A stretch of DNA of 64,000 nt. Source: Janibacter sp. CX7. Lineage in GTDB: Bacteria; Actinomycetota; Actinomycetes; Actinomycetales; Dermatophilaceae. A program made the position numbers and the translations under genes. The first letter of the stretch is position 1. Each line of letters opens with the position of its first letter. The notes beneath the pieces were generated by a model, which was not told the origin of the DNA, did not search any database, and saw nothing but the letters and a program-made list of their open reading frames with translations. Shown one piece after another: positions 24,232-33,059 of the stretch. The stretch is from contig NZ_CP101464.1 of NCBI RefSeq assembly GCF_024362365.1, forward strand, positions 2,914,001 to 2,978,000, in the 5' to 3' direction.

Positions 24232-25437
24232 TCATCCCGGGTCGGTCATGAGGGTCTCGCGGGCCTGCAGCCACGGGAGGATCGCGAGCGCCGAGACGAG
24301 CCCGCTCAGGGCGAAGGCCCACTGCCAGCCCCACAGGTCCGCGACCGCCCCGATGACGACGGGACCGCCGATGCCGCCGGCGTCCTGGCACATCTGGAAG
24401 GCCGCGAGGACCTTGCCCCCGGACCGGCCGTTGCCGACGACGTCGGCGACGGTCGCCTGCTGCGCGGGGTTGAGCAGCCCGGCGCCGACGGACAGCACCG
24501 TCGTGAGGGCGATGATCGCGACGAGGCCACCGGCCAGACCCATCGCCCCCATGCCGACCGCGCTGAGCACCAGCCCGACGAGGATCGGTCGGCGTCGGCC
24601 GAGGGTGTCGGCGACCCGGCCGGAGAACTGCAGGGTCACGGCCGTGGCGGCAGCCCCGGCCGCGAGCACGACACCCGCCGCCCACGTCTCGCCGACGACC
24701 GCGACGGCGAAGAGCGGCAGGATCGCCACGCGCACCCCGAAGTTGGTCCAGCCGTTGGCGAAGGCGGACACCATCGCCGACCGGTAGGCGCTGTCCTGCA
24801 CCGCCTCGGCGACGGTCATCGGTGGCAGGGCACCCTGCGTCGGGTCGGCGCGAAGGGGGGTTCCCCGCAGCATGACCGCGACGAGGGCCGCGGCGATGAG
24901 CAGCGCGACGCCGTAGACGACGAAGGGGACGCGCATCCCGAGCTCGCCGAGGGCACCGCCGATCACCGGTCCGATGACGCCACCGATGAGGAAGGCGCTG
25001 CCGTACATCGAGGAGACCCGGCCACGGATCAGGGGCGGCGCCAGCCGCACGAGCAGCGCCATCGCCGAGACGGTGAACATCGTCGAGCCGATGCCACCGA
25101 GGGAGCGGAAGACGAGCAGCTGCCAGTAGCTCTGGGCGAAGGCCGAGGCGCCCGTCGACAGCGCGACGATGACCAGACCGGTGATGTAGACGGGCCGCTC
25201 ACCGAGCCGTGCGACGAGCGAGCCGCCGGCGGGGGCGAAGAGCAGCCGGAAGAAGGCGAAGGCCGAGACGATGACGGACGCGGCCGTCACCCCGACGTCG
25301 AAGCTGCGCGCGAACTGCGGCAGGACCGGCGAGATCAGGCCGAAGCCGACGGCGATGACGAAGGCCGCGACGACGAGGACCTTGATCTCGATCGGGATGC
25401 TCGCCCGCTGGGCGGTCGACGCTGCCGGGGTGCTCAC
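24232..25437 (-). CDS. MFS transporter
   Basis: A 401-residue, 12-helix MFS protein. GLISPVLPQFARSFDVG lies in helix 1 and loop, SLVARLGERPVYITG is the A-motif, and RVADTLGRRRPILVG its second-half repeat. The pattern resembles drug:H+ antiporters of the DHA1 type. Start GTG at 25437 overlaps the DUF1361 stop (GTGA). The substrate is unknown. Confidence 0.85.
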   Translation of the reverse strand: MSTPAASTAQRASIPIEIKVLVVAAFVIAVGFGLISPVLPQFARSFDVGVTAASVIVSAFAFFRLLFAPAGGSLVARLGERPVYITGLVIVALSTGASAFAQSYWQLLVFRSLGGIGSTMFTVSAMALLVRLAPPLIRGRVSSMYGSAFLIGGVIGPVIGGALGELGMRVPFVVYGVALLIAAALVAVMLRGTPLRADPTQGALPPMTVAEAVQDSAYRSAMVSAFANGWTNFGVRVAILPLFAVAVVGETWAAGVVLAAGAAATAVTLQFSGRVADTLGRRRPILVGLVLSAVGMGAMGLAGGLVAIIALTTVLSVGAGLLNPAQQATVADVVGNGRSGGKVLAAFQMCQDAGGIGGPVVIGAVADLWGWQWAFALSGLVSALAILPWLQARETLMTDPG

Positions 25438-26138
25438 CCGCCGTACTGTGCCACCCCGCGCCGACGGCCCTCGGCGAGGGCCTGCCCGACGGCCCACGTC
25501 GCGAGGTAGGAGACGAGCAGGCCGGCGGTCATCGCGAGGGCGAACTGCACGAGGAAGGGGTTGCCCAGCGGGTCGGCGAGCCGGTAGCCGACGACCTCGA
25601 CGAGGCCGTGCGGGTTGGTGAGCACGTCCCAGGAGTTGAAGCGCGGGAAGCGCCCGAGGTAGACGCCGATCGACGACAGGGCGAGCGAGCCGACGGCGAG
25701 CACCCACCCGGCGACCGCGCCGAGGCGACGCGCGACGACGTGGTGGACGAGCAGCAGGGAGGCCAGCCCGAGGAGCAGCCCGGTCGCGGCGAAGGACCCG
25801 ATGAGCAGCACGTCGAACCACTGCGGAGCACCGGGGATCGCCCCGACGTGGATGAAGTCGGTGAGGATGTAGGGCGCATTGGGCAGGAAGAGCAGCCACA
25901 CGACACCCACACCGGCCAGCAGCCAGCCGGGCGCCCGGAGCCGGTCGAGCCCCACGAGGGCGAGCGCGACGAGGTAGGGCACCCACGCGAGGAAGAGGTT
26001 CCAGAAGAGGAACGCGAAGACCGGGGCGCCGGCGCGGTCGGCGCGCACGTTCTGCAGTCCGGCCGCCACGGCGGTGCCGGCGAGCAGGAGCAGGGTCAGC
26101 CCCGTCAGCCAGCGCGCGGGGTGCGAGATGTGTGCCAT
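25434..26138 (-). CDS. DUF1361 membrane protein
   Basis: A 234-residue protein with about seven hydrophobic helices. The conserved DUF1361 features are present: FLFWNLFLAWVPYLVAL, then WLLFLPNAPYILTDFIHV, and later RFPRFNSWDVLTNP. Function is unknown. ATG at 26138 is chosen; an in-frame GTG at 26180 would add 14 non-conserved residues. It is transcribed ahead of the MFS gene with a 4-base overlap. Confidence 0.85.
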   Translation of the reverse strand: MAHISHPARWLTGLTLLLLAGTAVAAGLQNVRADRAGAPVFAFLFWNLFLAWVPYLVALALVGLDRLRAPGWLLAGVGVVWLLFLPNAPYILTDFIHVGAIPGAPQWFDVLLIGSFAATGLLLGLASLLLVHHVVARRLGAVAGWVLAVGSLALSSIGVYLGRFPRFNSWDVLTNPHGLVEVVGYRLADPLGNPFLVQFALAMTAGLLVSYLATWAVGQALAEGRRRGVAQYGG

Positions 26139-26251
26139 TCGATGCACCGTAGGCCGGGCACCTTGGGAGACGCTGGACACTTTCCCTAGGCCGGCTGACC
26201 TGGGCGGGCCGCTCCCGACGAGGAGGGTGGGCGCGCTGCACCCCAGCGGAC

Positions 26252-26348
26252 GGCGGGGAGGTCCGGCGCAGCGTCAAGTCGAAGTCGGGAACGACAAGGC
26301 GACCACACGACGACGAAGGACTTCGGCAGCGCGCCGGGCCTCCCCGCC
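26252..26348. repeat. long palindromic extragenic element, copy 1
   Basis: An imperfect hairpin in the 274-bp divergent gap. The outer arms 26252-26269 and 26331-26348 match at 17 of 18 positions. The inner arms 26278-26286 and 26319-26327 match at 8 of 9 (GTCGAAGTC / GACTTCGGC). The inner part shares GAAGTC..G.ACGACAA and ACGAAGGACTTCGGC with the element at 61637-61741, but the outer arms differ completely. No gene or promoter was identified in the rest of the gap apart from CAGACT at 26401-26406 before the next ATG. Confidence 0.75.
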
Positions 26349-26412
26349 GGGAGCCACCGGGAGCGACCGCTTCGCCCGCCTCCGTGTCGGCCCTGGGTGC
26401 CAGACTCGACTC

Positions 26413-27003
26413 ATGGCCGACCTCAAGACCGTCCTGCACGACATGCTCAAGACGCAGCGAGCGGCGCTGCTGCTCAAGCTCGACGGGCTCGACGAGTACG
26501 AGGCGCGGCGGCCGCGGACGCCGACGGGGACCAACCTGCTCGGCCTGCTCAAGCACTCCGCGGCGTGCGAGCTGGGCTACTTCGGCGAGACCTTCGGTCG
26601 GTCGAGCGAGCTCGTCCTGCCGTGGGAGGTCGAGGGGGTCGACCCCGACGACAACGAGGACATGTTCGCCACCGAGGGCGAGTCGATGGCCGACGTGCTC
26701 GCGTGGTGCCAGGCCTGCTTCGACCACGCCGACGCGACGATCGAGGCCCTCCCTCTCGACGCCGAGGGCCGGGTGGCGTGGTGGCCCGAGGAGCGCAGCA
26801 CCGTGACGCTCGGGCAGATCATCGCCCACATGGCCCTCGACGAGGCCCGTCACGCCGGCCACGCCGACATCCTGCGCGAGCAGCTCGACGGCTCGGTGGG
26901 CCTGCGCTCCGAGGGCAACAACCTCCCCGGCTGGGACGAGCAGCGCTGGGCCGACTACGTCGCGCGCCTCACCCGCATCGCCGAGGCCACGCGCACCTCC
27001 TGA
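26413..27003 (+). CDS. DinB-like DUF664 protein
   Basis: A 196-residue DinB-superfamily protein. TNLLGLLKHSAACELGYFGETFG contains the first metal-site His, and VTLGQIIAHMALDEARHAGHADILREQL holds the other two (HMALDEARHAGH). This HxxxExxxHxGxxD pattern is typical of actinobacterial DUF664, thought to act with mycothiol. ATG at 26413 lies 6 bases after CAGACT, with no ribosome-binding site. It is followed by the gene at 27017. Confidence 0.83.
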   Translation: MADLKTVLHDMLKTQRAALLLKLDGLDEYEARRPRTPTGTNLLGLLKHSAACELGYFGETFGRSSELVLPWEVEGVDPDDNEDMFATEGESMADVLAWCQACFDHADATIEALPLDAEGRVAWWPEERSTVTLGQIIAHMALDEARHAGHADILREQLDGSVGLRSEGNNLPGWDEQRWADYVARLTRIAEATRTS

Positions 27004-27016
27004 CAGGATCGTCACC

Positions 27017-27766
27017 ATGGACCTCACGGCGGCGGTGTACGAGCTCTACGGGGTGGCCCCGGCCGACTTCGTCGCGACCCGCACCCGGCTGGTCCAGACG
27101 GCGAAGGGGGACGACCCGGACCTGGCCGCGCAGGTCAAGGCCCTGCGCAAGCCCACCCAGTCGGCCTGGCTGCTCAACCGCGTCGCCCGTGACGAGCCCC
27201 AGGTCGTCGCGGACCTGACGGCCCTCGGCGAGCGCATGCGCACGGCCCAGTCCCGGGGCGACGGCGCCGCCCTCGCCGCCGCCCGTCCCGAGCGCCGGGC
27301 GGCCATCGACGCCCTCGTCGCGGCGGCCGGGCGGTGCGCCGAAGCCGCCGGGGCGCGCCTGTCCCCCACCGGCGCCGACGAGGTCGAGGCGACGGCGGTC
27401 GCCGCCCTCGCCGACGAGCAGAGCGGCCGGGCGCTGCGCTCGGGCAGCCTGCTGCGGCCGCTGTCGTACGCAGGATTCGGCGAGGTCGAGCTCGACGACG
27501 CGGTGGCGACCCCCCTTCGCCTGCTGCCGCCACTGCCCGACGACGCCCCGGAGGAGCCGACCGCCCCCGACGAGACGGAGCGTGCCCTGACGCAGGCCCG
27601 CGACGACCTGCGCGAGGCCGAGCGCGAGCTCTCGGCAGCCCGCCTCGACGAGTCGCGGCTGCGCTCCGAGCTCGTCGCCGCGCGCGACCGGACGACGACT
27701 GCTGAGGCCCGTGTGACGAGTGTGACTCACATCATCACCGACCTCGAGACACGCCGGGCGCGATGA
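27017..27766 (+). CDS. hypothetical actinobacterial protein with C-terminal coiled coil
   Basis: A 249-residue cytoplasmic protein. The first 200 residues are alpha-helical (TAAVYELYGVAPADFVATRT, KALRKPTQSAWLLNRVARD). The last 55 are a charged coiled coil (ALTQARDDLREAERELSAAR and onward). Similar proteins are widespread in actinobacteria without a known role, in my recollection. It starts 13 bases after the DinB gene, probably on the same transcript. Confidence 0.65.
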   Translation: MDLTAAVYELYGVAPADFVATRTRLVQTAKGDDPDLAAQVKALRKPTQSAWLLNRVARDEPQVVADLTALGERMRTAQSRGDGAALAAARPERRAAIDALVAAAGRCAEAAGARLSPTGADEVEATAVAALADEQSGRALRSGSLLRPLSYAGFGEVELDDAVATPLRLLPPLPDDAPEEPTAPDETERALTQARDDLREAERELSAARLDESRLRSELVAARDRTTTAEARVTSVTHIITDLETRRAR

Positions 27767-27807
27767 ATTTGCGCTAGATCCCTGCTACGGCGCGGGATCA
27801 TGGGCCC

Positions 27808-28290
27808 ATGAGCACGGCACGCACCACCTCCGACCGCACTGCCCCCACCGATCTGCCCACGTGGGCGATCCAGGCGGAGGACCTCGAGGCCATGCTGGCG
27901 ACCAACGACGACGAGGTCGACACCGCAGCCATCCCGCGACTGGCCTTCCGTGACGCCGTCGAGGAGGCCGCCGCCCCCGGCGCCACCACCGTCGCCCCGG
28001 TCGAGGAGGCCCCCGAGGCCACCCCGGAGCCCGCCGCGGCGCCGGTCGGCCACAACCTGCGCCACCGCCACGCCAGCCCGGAGTCGGTCGCCGCGATCCG
28101 TCGCAACCTCATCGCCGTCGCCTGCGTGCTCACCGCCGTCGTCCTCATCGGTGCGGCCGCGACCTGGCTCGCCGGCTGGATCGCCCTCGGCGTCTGGACC
28201 CTCTGCGTCGTCGCCGGCGCCGTCGCCCTGCGCCGCGCCAACTCGCGCTACACCGCGCGGCACAGCCGCTACAGCGCCCGCCACGCCTGA
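27808..28290 (+). CDS. membrane protein with acidic N-terminus, unknown function
   Basis: A 160-residue protein. The first 90 residues are hydrophilic and rich in Glu, Ala and Pro. Two membrane helices follow (about 101-119 and 123-141), then a basic tail made of two SRY(T/S)ARH repeats. No family was recognised. An inverted repeat GATCCC..GGGATC (27777-27782 and 27794-27799) lies just upstream and may be an operator or part of the promoter. A strong hairpin follows the stop. Confidence 0.6.
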   Translation: MSTARTTSDRTAPTDLPTWAIQAEDLEAMLATNDDEVDTAAIPRLAFRDAVEEAAAPGATTVAPVEEAPEATPEPAAAPVGHNLRHRHASPESVAAIRRNLIAVACVLTAVVLIGAAATWLAGWIALGVWTLCVVAGAVALRRANSRYTARHSRYSARHA

Positions 28291-28303
28291 TCGCCCGGCA
28301 GCG

Positions 28304-28339
28304 CGAAGGGGGTCCCGCCCGTCGGCGGGACCCCCTTCG
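28304..28339. terminator. bidirectional hairpin terminator
   Basis: A 16-bp perfect stem (28304-28319 with 28324-28339) with a CGTC loop, placed between the convergent genes ending at 28290 and 28351. The stem ends are CGAAGGGGG and CCCCCTTCG, the 9-mer that is abundant throughout the window. No T-run is present. Confidence 0.75.
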
Positions 28340-28350
28340 TCGTGCCCGGG

Positions 28351-28842
28351 TCAGGTGAGCAGAGCCGCGAGGGTGCCGCCGAGCTCGGTCGCCGACTCGA
28401 GCGCGGCGTCGTCGACGTCGCCGACGACCTCGAGGACCGGCGCCGACTGCCGCCAGTCGAGGGCCTGGACGATCGAGGTCACGGCCCGCACGGCACCGGT
28501 GACGTCGTAGCGACCGTGGACCCACAGGCCGTAGGGCCGCTTGGCGGTCGTGCCGCCGCCCGGGTCGCCGGCGCCGCCGGAGTCGTCGAGGGCGCCCCCG
28601 ACCTGCAGGAAGGTCGAGTCGAAGAAGTGCTTGAGGGCGCCCGACATGTAGCCGAAGTTGGCCGGCGTGCCCAGCAGGTAGCCGTCGGCGGCGAGGACGT
28701 CGTCGGCGGTGGCCTCGAGCGCCGGGACCACGTCGACGTCCACGCCGGCGATGTCGGGATGCCTCGCCCCGGCCAGCGCTGCCTCGAGCAGCGCCTGCGT
28801 GGAGCGGGTCGGGCTGTGGTGGACGACGAGAAGACGTGCCAT
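28351..28842 (-). CDS. flavodoxin family protein
   Basis: A 163-residue flavodoxin-fold protein. LLVVHHSPTRSTQALLEAAL is the FMN phosphate loop, and ADGYLLGTPANFGYMSGALKHFFDST the second FMN loop as in WrbA/NADPH-FMN reductase-like proteins. A Gly-rich insertion (GGAGDPGGGTTAKRPYGLW) lies before the last strand. It probably carries electrons or reduces quinones. The start lies 6 bases after CAGGAT, a leaderless-type box. Confidence 0.8.
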   Translation of the reverse strand: MARLLVVHHSPTRSTQALLEAALAGARHPDIAGVDVDVVPALEATADDVLAADGYLLGTPANFGYMSGALKHFFDSTFLQVGGALDDSGGAGDPGGGTTAKRPYGLWVHGRYDVTGAVRAVTSIVQALDWRQSAPVLEVVGDVDDAALESATELGGTLAALLT

Positions 28843-28894
28843 GTCCCCATCCTGCCCCGAGGCACCTGATCGCGACCGAAGGGCCGGCGTGCCT

Positions 28895-28970
28895 TAGCCT
28901 GATCCCCGGACATCGGGGAGCGTCTGCACGAGCGCACCCCTTCGGGTACGACGCACAGGGAGTAGCACCC
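28895..28970 (+). promoter_or_regulatory. promoter and structured leader of the Tad operon
   Basis: TAGCCT at 28895-28900 is a likely -10 box. About 65 bases of leader follow with two hairpins: TCCCCG/CGGGGA (28903-28908 and 28914-28919) and ACCC/GGGT (28936-28939 and 28944-28947). GGGAG at 28958-28962 could serve as the ribosome-binding site for the ATG at 28971. A similar TAGCCT plus hairpin leader precedes the pilin gene at 34125. Confidence 0.5.
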
Positions 28971-29735
28971 ATGACCGCCCCCACCGCCGAGCCGCCGCCG
29001 GACGAGCAGACCTCCCGCCGCAAGCGCAAGGGCGAGAGCACCCCGACGCCCGGTGCTGCTCCGGAGCCGCCCAAGTTGCGGCGCCGGCCGATGCTCGTCG
29101 CCGTGTCGGTGCTGCTCACCGCGCTCGGTGCGCTGCTCGGCGCCTTCCTCCTGTCGACCTTCTCCGGCACCGACGACTACATCGCCGTCTCGTCCGGCAT
29201 CGAGCGGGGCGACCGCATCACCGAGCAGGACCTCGCCCGCACCCAGATGCGCAAGGACACCAACGTCTCGCCGATCCGGTGGGACCAGCGCCGGGCGGTC
29301 GTCGGCACCTATGCGACGAACGACATGGCGAAGGGGTCGATCGTCACCCAGGACTCCATCGCGGCCGAGATCAGCCCCAAGGAGGGCTACTCGATCGTGG
29401 GTCTGGCCCTCACGCCGGGCCAGGGCGTGAGCGGTGAGCTGCGGGTCGGCCAGTCGGTCCAGGTCGTCCTCGTGCCCGCGAGTGCCGAGGTCGGCGCCCA
29501 GCCGGAGAAGGTCGCGGGCGAGGTCTCGGCGGTCAAGCTCTCCGACGACGGCTCGACGAAGCTCGTCGACGTGCAGGTGGACAGCGGCAACGGCCCGAAG
29601 GTCGCGGCCTCGGCCGCGCGCCAGGAGGCCTCGCTCGTCGTCGTCGGCGACACCGAGGAGGGCGACGTCCCGCTCACGCCGTCGGGCGAGGGCGACTCGT
29701 CGACCCCGACCTCCGAGAGCAGCACGAGCAACTGA
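28971..29735 (+). CDS. CpaB/RcpC-like SAF domain protein
   Basis: A 254-residue protein. A charged cytoplasmic N-terminus precedes one membrane helix (about 40-63), then an extracytoplasmic SAF domain (about 70-135: YIAVSSGIERGDRITEQDL, KGSIVTQDSI) and a Ser/Thr-rich tail. SAF proteins of the CpaB/RcpC type belong to Tad/Flp pilus loci and are thought to act in assembly at the envelope. It is the first gene of the Tad cluster and overlaps the next start (TGATG). Confidence 0.8.
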   Translation: MTAPTAEPPPDEQTSRRKRKGESTPTPGAAPEPPKLRRRPMLVAVSVLLTALGALLGAFLLSTFSGTDDYIAVSSGIERGDRITEQDLARTQMRKDTNVSPIRWDQRRAVVGTYATNDMAKGSIVTQDSIAAEISPKEGYSIVGLALTPGQGVSGELRVGQSVQVVLVPASAEVGAQPEKVAGEVSAVKLSDDGSTKLVDVQVDSGNGPKVAASAARQEASLVVVGDTEEGDVPLTPSGEGDSSTPTSESSTSN

Positions 29736-30541
29736 TGGCGGTCGTCACCCTCTTCTCCGCCTCCGGGTCCCCGGGGGTCACCGTCTCCGCCCTCGGCATG
29801 GCCCTGGCCTGGCAGCGCCACGTCATGCTCGTCGACGCCGACCCGACCGGGTCCTCCTCGATCCTCGCCGGCTACCTGCAGGGCCAGACCGCCCACGACC
29901 GCGGCCTGCTCGACCTCGCCGTGGCCAACCGCGTCGGCAACCTCGGCCAGGCCATCGCCACCGTGTCGATGACCCTGCCCGGCTCGACGGTCGAGTTCGT
30001 CCCCGGGATCCGTTCGCACCAGCAGGCCCCCTCGATGCGCAACCTCTGGGAGCCGCTGTCGGGCGTCCTGCGCGGCATGGAGCAGCGCGGGGTCGACGTC
30101 GTCGTCGACGCCGGCCGCCTCGGCCTGGAGCAGTCCCCGATGCCGCTCGTGCGCGGCAGCGACCTGTCCCTGCTCGTCGTGCGCAGCGACCTGCCGGCTG
30201 TCTCCGGTGCGCGGGCATGGGCCCGCAGCCTGCGCGACCAGCTGACCTCCGTCGGCGCCGCGCACCAGCTCGGCGTGCTCCTCGTCGGCCCCGGACGGCC
30301 TTACTCCGCGCGCGAGATCCGCTCGGTACTCGGCCTGCCCGTCGTCGCCGAGCTGCCCTGGGACCCGGAGTCGGCCGAGGTCTACTACGCCGGCCGCCGC
30401 CCGAAGAAGAGCTTCGCCGGGGGCCCGCTCAACCGCGCCCTGCGCGCGACCGTCAGCTCCTCGCAGGGCCTGATCGCCAACAACCGTGAGCGCCTGGGCA
30501 CCCAGACCCACCGCGCCACCCAGGAGGCTGGACAGCCGTGA
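29735..30541 (+). CDS. ParA/MinD-like protein of the Tad cluster (CpaE/TadZ position)
   Basis: A 268-residue P-loop-family protein in the CpaE/TadZ slot. It keeps the fold (VVTLFSASGSPGVTVSALGM, HVMLVDADPTGSSSIL) but the deviant Walker A reads SGSPGVT, so both lysines of KGGxGKT are missing. The D-A-D of switch I is present. Tad ParA-like proteins localise the pilus machine; here ATP hydrolysis is doubtful and a scaffold role is inferred. Its stop overlaps the tadA GTG start. Confidence 0.8.
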   Translation: MAVVTLFSASGSPGVTVSALGMALAWQRHVMLVDADPTGSSSILAGYLQGQTAHDRGLLDLAVANRVGNLGQAIATVSMTLPGSTVEFVPGIRSHQQAPSMRNLWEPLSGVLRGMEQRGVDVVVDAGRLGLEQSPMPLVRGSDLSLLVVRSDLPAVSGARAWARSLRDQLTSVGAAHQLGVLLVGPGRPYSAREIRSVLGLPVVAELPWDPESAEVYYAGRRPKKSFAGGPLNRALRATVSSSQGLIANNRERLGTQTHRATQEAGQP

Positions 30542-32181
30542 GCGACTCCTCAGGGGGCGCCCCCTTCGACCCGACGTCGCTGCCGCTCTTCGCGCAGGAC
30601 GACGACCTGCCCGACCAGACCCAGCCCCGCGACGACGTCTCGCAGCGTCTCGCCGCGGGCGCCGGCAGCGTCTCTCCCCACGACCGCTACGCGGCACCGA
30701 CCCAGACCCCGCCGCCGCCCACGTGGGGCGCGGGGCCCCCGAGCCCGCCGCCGGCCCCGCCCGCGCAGCAGACCCCGGCCCCGCCGTCCTTCTCCGAGGG
30801 GTCCGGCTTCACGACGGTCGCGGCCCAGCGGCTGAGCGGCGACATCGCCCACGACACGAGCATCGACTGGACCCAGGTCGCCGAGCTGCGCACCCAGGCC
30901 TCGGAGATGCTCACCGGCGCGCTGCAGGACCGCTCGCACCTCGAGCCGCACCAGCAGCGCGAGCTCGGCCGCTCGATCATCGTCGAGCTGCTGCAGACCA
31001 CGGCGGCCAACAACCTCGCCGTCGGCCGCCGTGCGTGGTCGATGGACGAGCAGGACCGCATCGGGCAGGCCGTCTTCGACGCACTCTTCGGCCTCGGCCG
31101 GCTGCAGCCGCTCGTCGACGACGAGCAGGTCGAGAACATCGAGATCACCGGGTGCGACCAGGTGCTCCTCGAGTACACCGACGGCACCCTGCGTCCCGGC
31201 CCGGCCGTCGCCGAGAGCGACCAGGAGCTCATCGACTTCCTCGTCTTCCTCGCCAGCCGCTCCGAGGTCAACGCGCGCCCCTTCTCCGAGGCCCAGCCCC
31301 GGCTGCACATGCGCCTCGACGGCGGCGCGCGCCTCGCCGCGACCGCGTGGGTCACCCCGCGGCCCTCGATGGTCATCCGACGCCACCGGCTGCGGGAGAT
31401 CACGCTCGAGGAGCTGTCCGAGCGCGGCATGCTCGACGCCGTCGCGGTCTCCTTCCTGCGGGCCGCGGTCAAGGCGAAGAAGAGCATCGTCGTCGCCGGC
31501 GCCCAGGGCGCCGGCAAGACGACCATGGTCCGCGCGCTGTGCGCCGAGCTCGACCCGTGGGAGCGCATCGGCACCTTCGAGACCGAGTACGAGCTGCACC
31601 TGCACGAGCTGCCGGAGAAGCACCGCCGCATCGTCGCGTGGGAGTCCCGCCCGGGCTCCGGCGAGGTGGGCGCCGACGGCCGTCAGGCCGGCGAGATCCC
31701 GCTCGACGACCTGCTCTACGACTCCTTCCGGTTCAACCTCTCCCGCCAGATCGTCGGTGAGGTCCGCGGGCGCGAGGTGCTCGCCATGATCAAGGCGATG
31801 CAGTCCGGCTCCGGCTCGATCAGCACGACCCACTCGGCCAATGCTGTCGGCGCGATCCGCAAGCTCATCACCTGTGCCATGGAGGCCGGCTCCCACGTCA
31901 CCGAGGCCTACGCCGAGCGGGCCGTCGCCGAGCACATCGACGTCATCGTCCAGCTGCAGCTCGACACGGCGCCCACCTCCGACGGCGAGGCCCGTCGCGA
32001 GCGCTATGTCAGCGAGATCATCGCGATCCACCCCGGCGAGGACGGGCCGGCGACGACGCACGTCTTCCAGCCCAACCCGCAGGGCGGGCCCCCGATCCCG
32101 GGCATCCTGCCCGACGACTACCGCTCCCTCGAGCGCTGGGGCTTCGACCTCGACGGCTACTTCGCCCGGGCGGCGCCGTGA
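30538..32181 (+). CDS. tadA: Tad pilus assembly ATPase (TadA/CpaF)
   Basis: A 547-residue secretion ATPase of the PilT/VirB11 superfamily. An unusual N-terminal 90 residues include a Pro-rich linker (about 55-85). The N1D-type domain follows, then Walker A GAQGAGKTT (321-329). The Asp box is FETEYELHL, and SGSGSISTTHSANA with a Walker B region (VGEVRGREVLAMI) completes the core. It would power pilus assembly from the cytoplasmic face. GTG at 30538 overlaps the previous stop. Confidence 0.92.
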   Translation: MSDSSGGAPFDPTSLPLFAQDDDLPDQTQPRDDVSQRLAAGAGSVSPHDRYAAPTQTPPPPTWGAGPPSPPPAPPAQQTPAPPSFSEGSGFTTVAAQRLSGDIAHDTSIDWTQVAELRTQASEMLTGALQDRSHLEPHQQRELGRSIIVELLQTTAANNLAVGRRAWSMDEQDRIGQAVFDALFGLGRLQPLVDDEQVENIEITGCDQVLLEYTDGTLRPGPAVAESDQELIDFLVFLASRSEVNARPFSEAQPRLHMRLDGGARLAATAWVTPRPSMVIRRHRLREITLEELSERGMLDAVAVSFLRAAVKAKKSIVVAGAQGAGKTTMVRALCAELDPWERIGTFETEYELHLHELPEKHRRIVAWESRPGSGEVGADGRQAGEIPLDDLLYDSFRFNLSRQIVGEVRGREVLAMIKAMQSGSGSISTTHSANAVGAIRKLITCAMEAGSHVTEAYAERAVAEHIDVIVQLQLDTAPTSDGEARRERYVSEIIAIHPGEDGPATTHVFQPNPQGGPPIPGILPDDYRSLERWGFDLDGYFARAAP

Positions 32182-33059
32182 GCCCCTGGATGGGCGGCGC
32201 CCTCCTCGGCGGGATCCTCGTCCTGGCCGTCATCACCTTCGTCGAGGGCATGCGCAGGGTCCCGGCGGCGACCCGCCGCACCAAGGTGCGCCTCGCTGCG
32301 GGTGACCGCGACGGCTGGTGGGACAAGCTCCCCCGCCGCACCCGGCAGCTGGTGATCCTCGGGGTCATCGGAGGTGTCGTCTTCGCCCTCTTCACCGGCT
32401 GGGTCATCATGATCGTGCTCATCCCCGCGGCGATCATCGGCCTGCCCTGGCTGCTCAGCGCCGGCGACGCCGAGGCGAGCATCGAGCGGCTCGAGGCCAT
32501 GGAGGAGTGGACCCGCTCGCTCGCCGGCGTGCTCACCGTCGGCGTCGGCCTCGAGCAGGCGATCGTCGCCACCCTTCGCTCGGCCCCGAAGGAGATCCAG
32601 CCGGAGGTCAACCTGCTCGCGGCGCGGCTGCGGGCCCGCTGGCCCACGGCCGAGGCCCTGCGCTCCTTCGCCGACGACCTCGACGACTCGACCGGCGACC
32701 TGCTCGCGGCCAACCTGCTCCTCGGCGCCCAGCGCCGCGGCGCCGGCCTCGCGAGCGTCCTGGAGTCCGTCGCCGTCTCCGTCGGTGAGGACGTGCGCGC
32801 CCGACGGATGATCGAGGCCGACCGGGCCAAGCCGCGGGCCACCGCCCGCTGGGTCACGATCATCACGCTCGTCGTGCTCTTCTTCCTCTTCTTCTTCTCG
32901 ACGATGTTCGAGCCCTACCGCACCGGCGTCGGCCAGCTCATCCTCGCCGCGCTGCTCGCCGCCTACGTCGGCGCACTCATCTGGATGAAGTCGATGGCCA
33001 AGGGCAAGAAGCTGCCCCGCTTCATCGGCAACGAGGTCGCCGAGGAGGCGCGCCGATGA
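32178..33059 (+). CDS. tadB: TadB-like type II secretion F domain protein
   Basis: A 293-residue inner-membrane platform protein. Hydrophobic helices lie near residues 5-22 and 57-88, and a helix pair lies near 228-275. Between them is the T2SSF cytoplasmic domain (EEWTRSLAGVLTVGVGLEQAI, then SVLESVAVSVGEDVRARRMIEAD). TadB and TadC form the membrane platform engaged by TadA. GTG at 32178 overlaps the tadA stop and the gene overlaps tadC by 4 bases. Confidence 0.88.
   Translation: MSPWMGGALLGGILVLAVITFVEGMRRVPAATRRTKVRLAAGDRDGWWDKLPRRTRQLVILGVIGGVVFALFTGWVIMIVLIPAAIIGLPWLLSAGDAEASIERLEAMEEWTRSLAGVLTVGVGLEQAIVATLRSAPKEIQPEVNLLAARLRARWPTAEALRSFADDLDDSTGDLLAANLLLGAQRRGAGLASVLESVAVSVGEDVRARRMIEADRAKPRATARWVTIITLVVLFFLFFFSTMFEPYRTGVGQLILAALLAAYVGALIWMKSMAKGKKLPRFIGNEVAEEARR

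Noticed and set aside
28895..28970. 6C RNA or c-di-GMP riboswitch before the Tad operon
   Set aside because: The two small hairpins lack the C-runs of 6C and the conserved GEMM bases, so only a structured leader is claimed.
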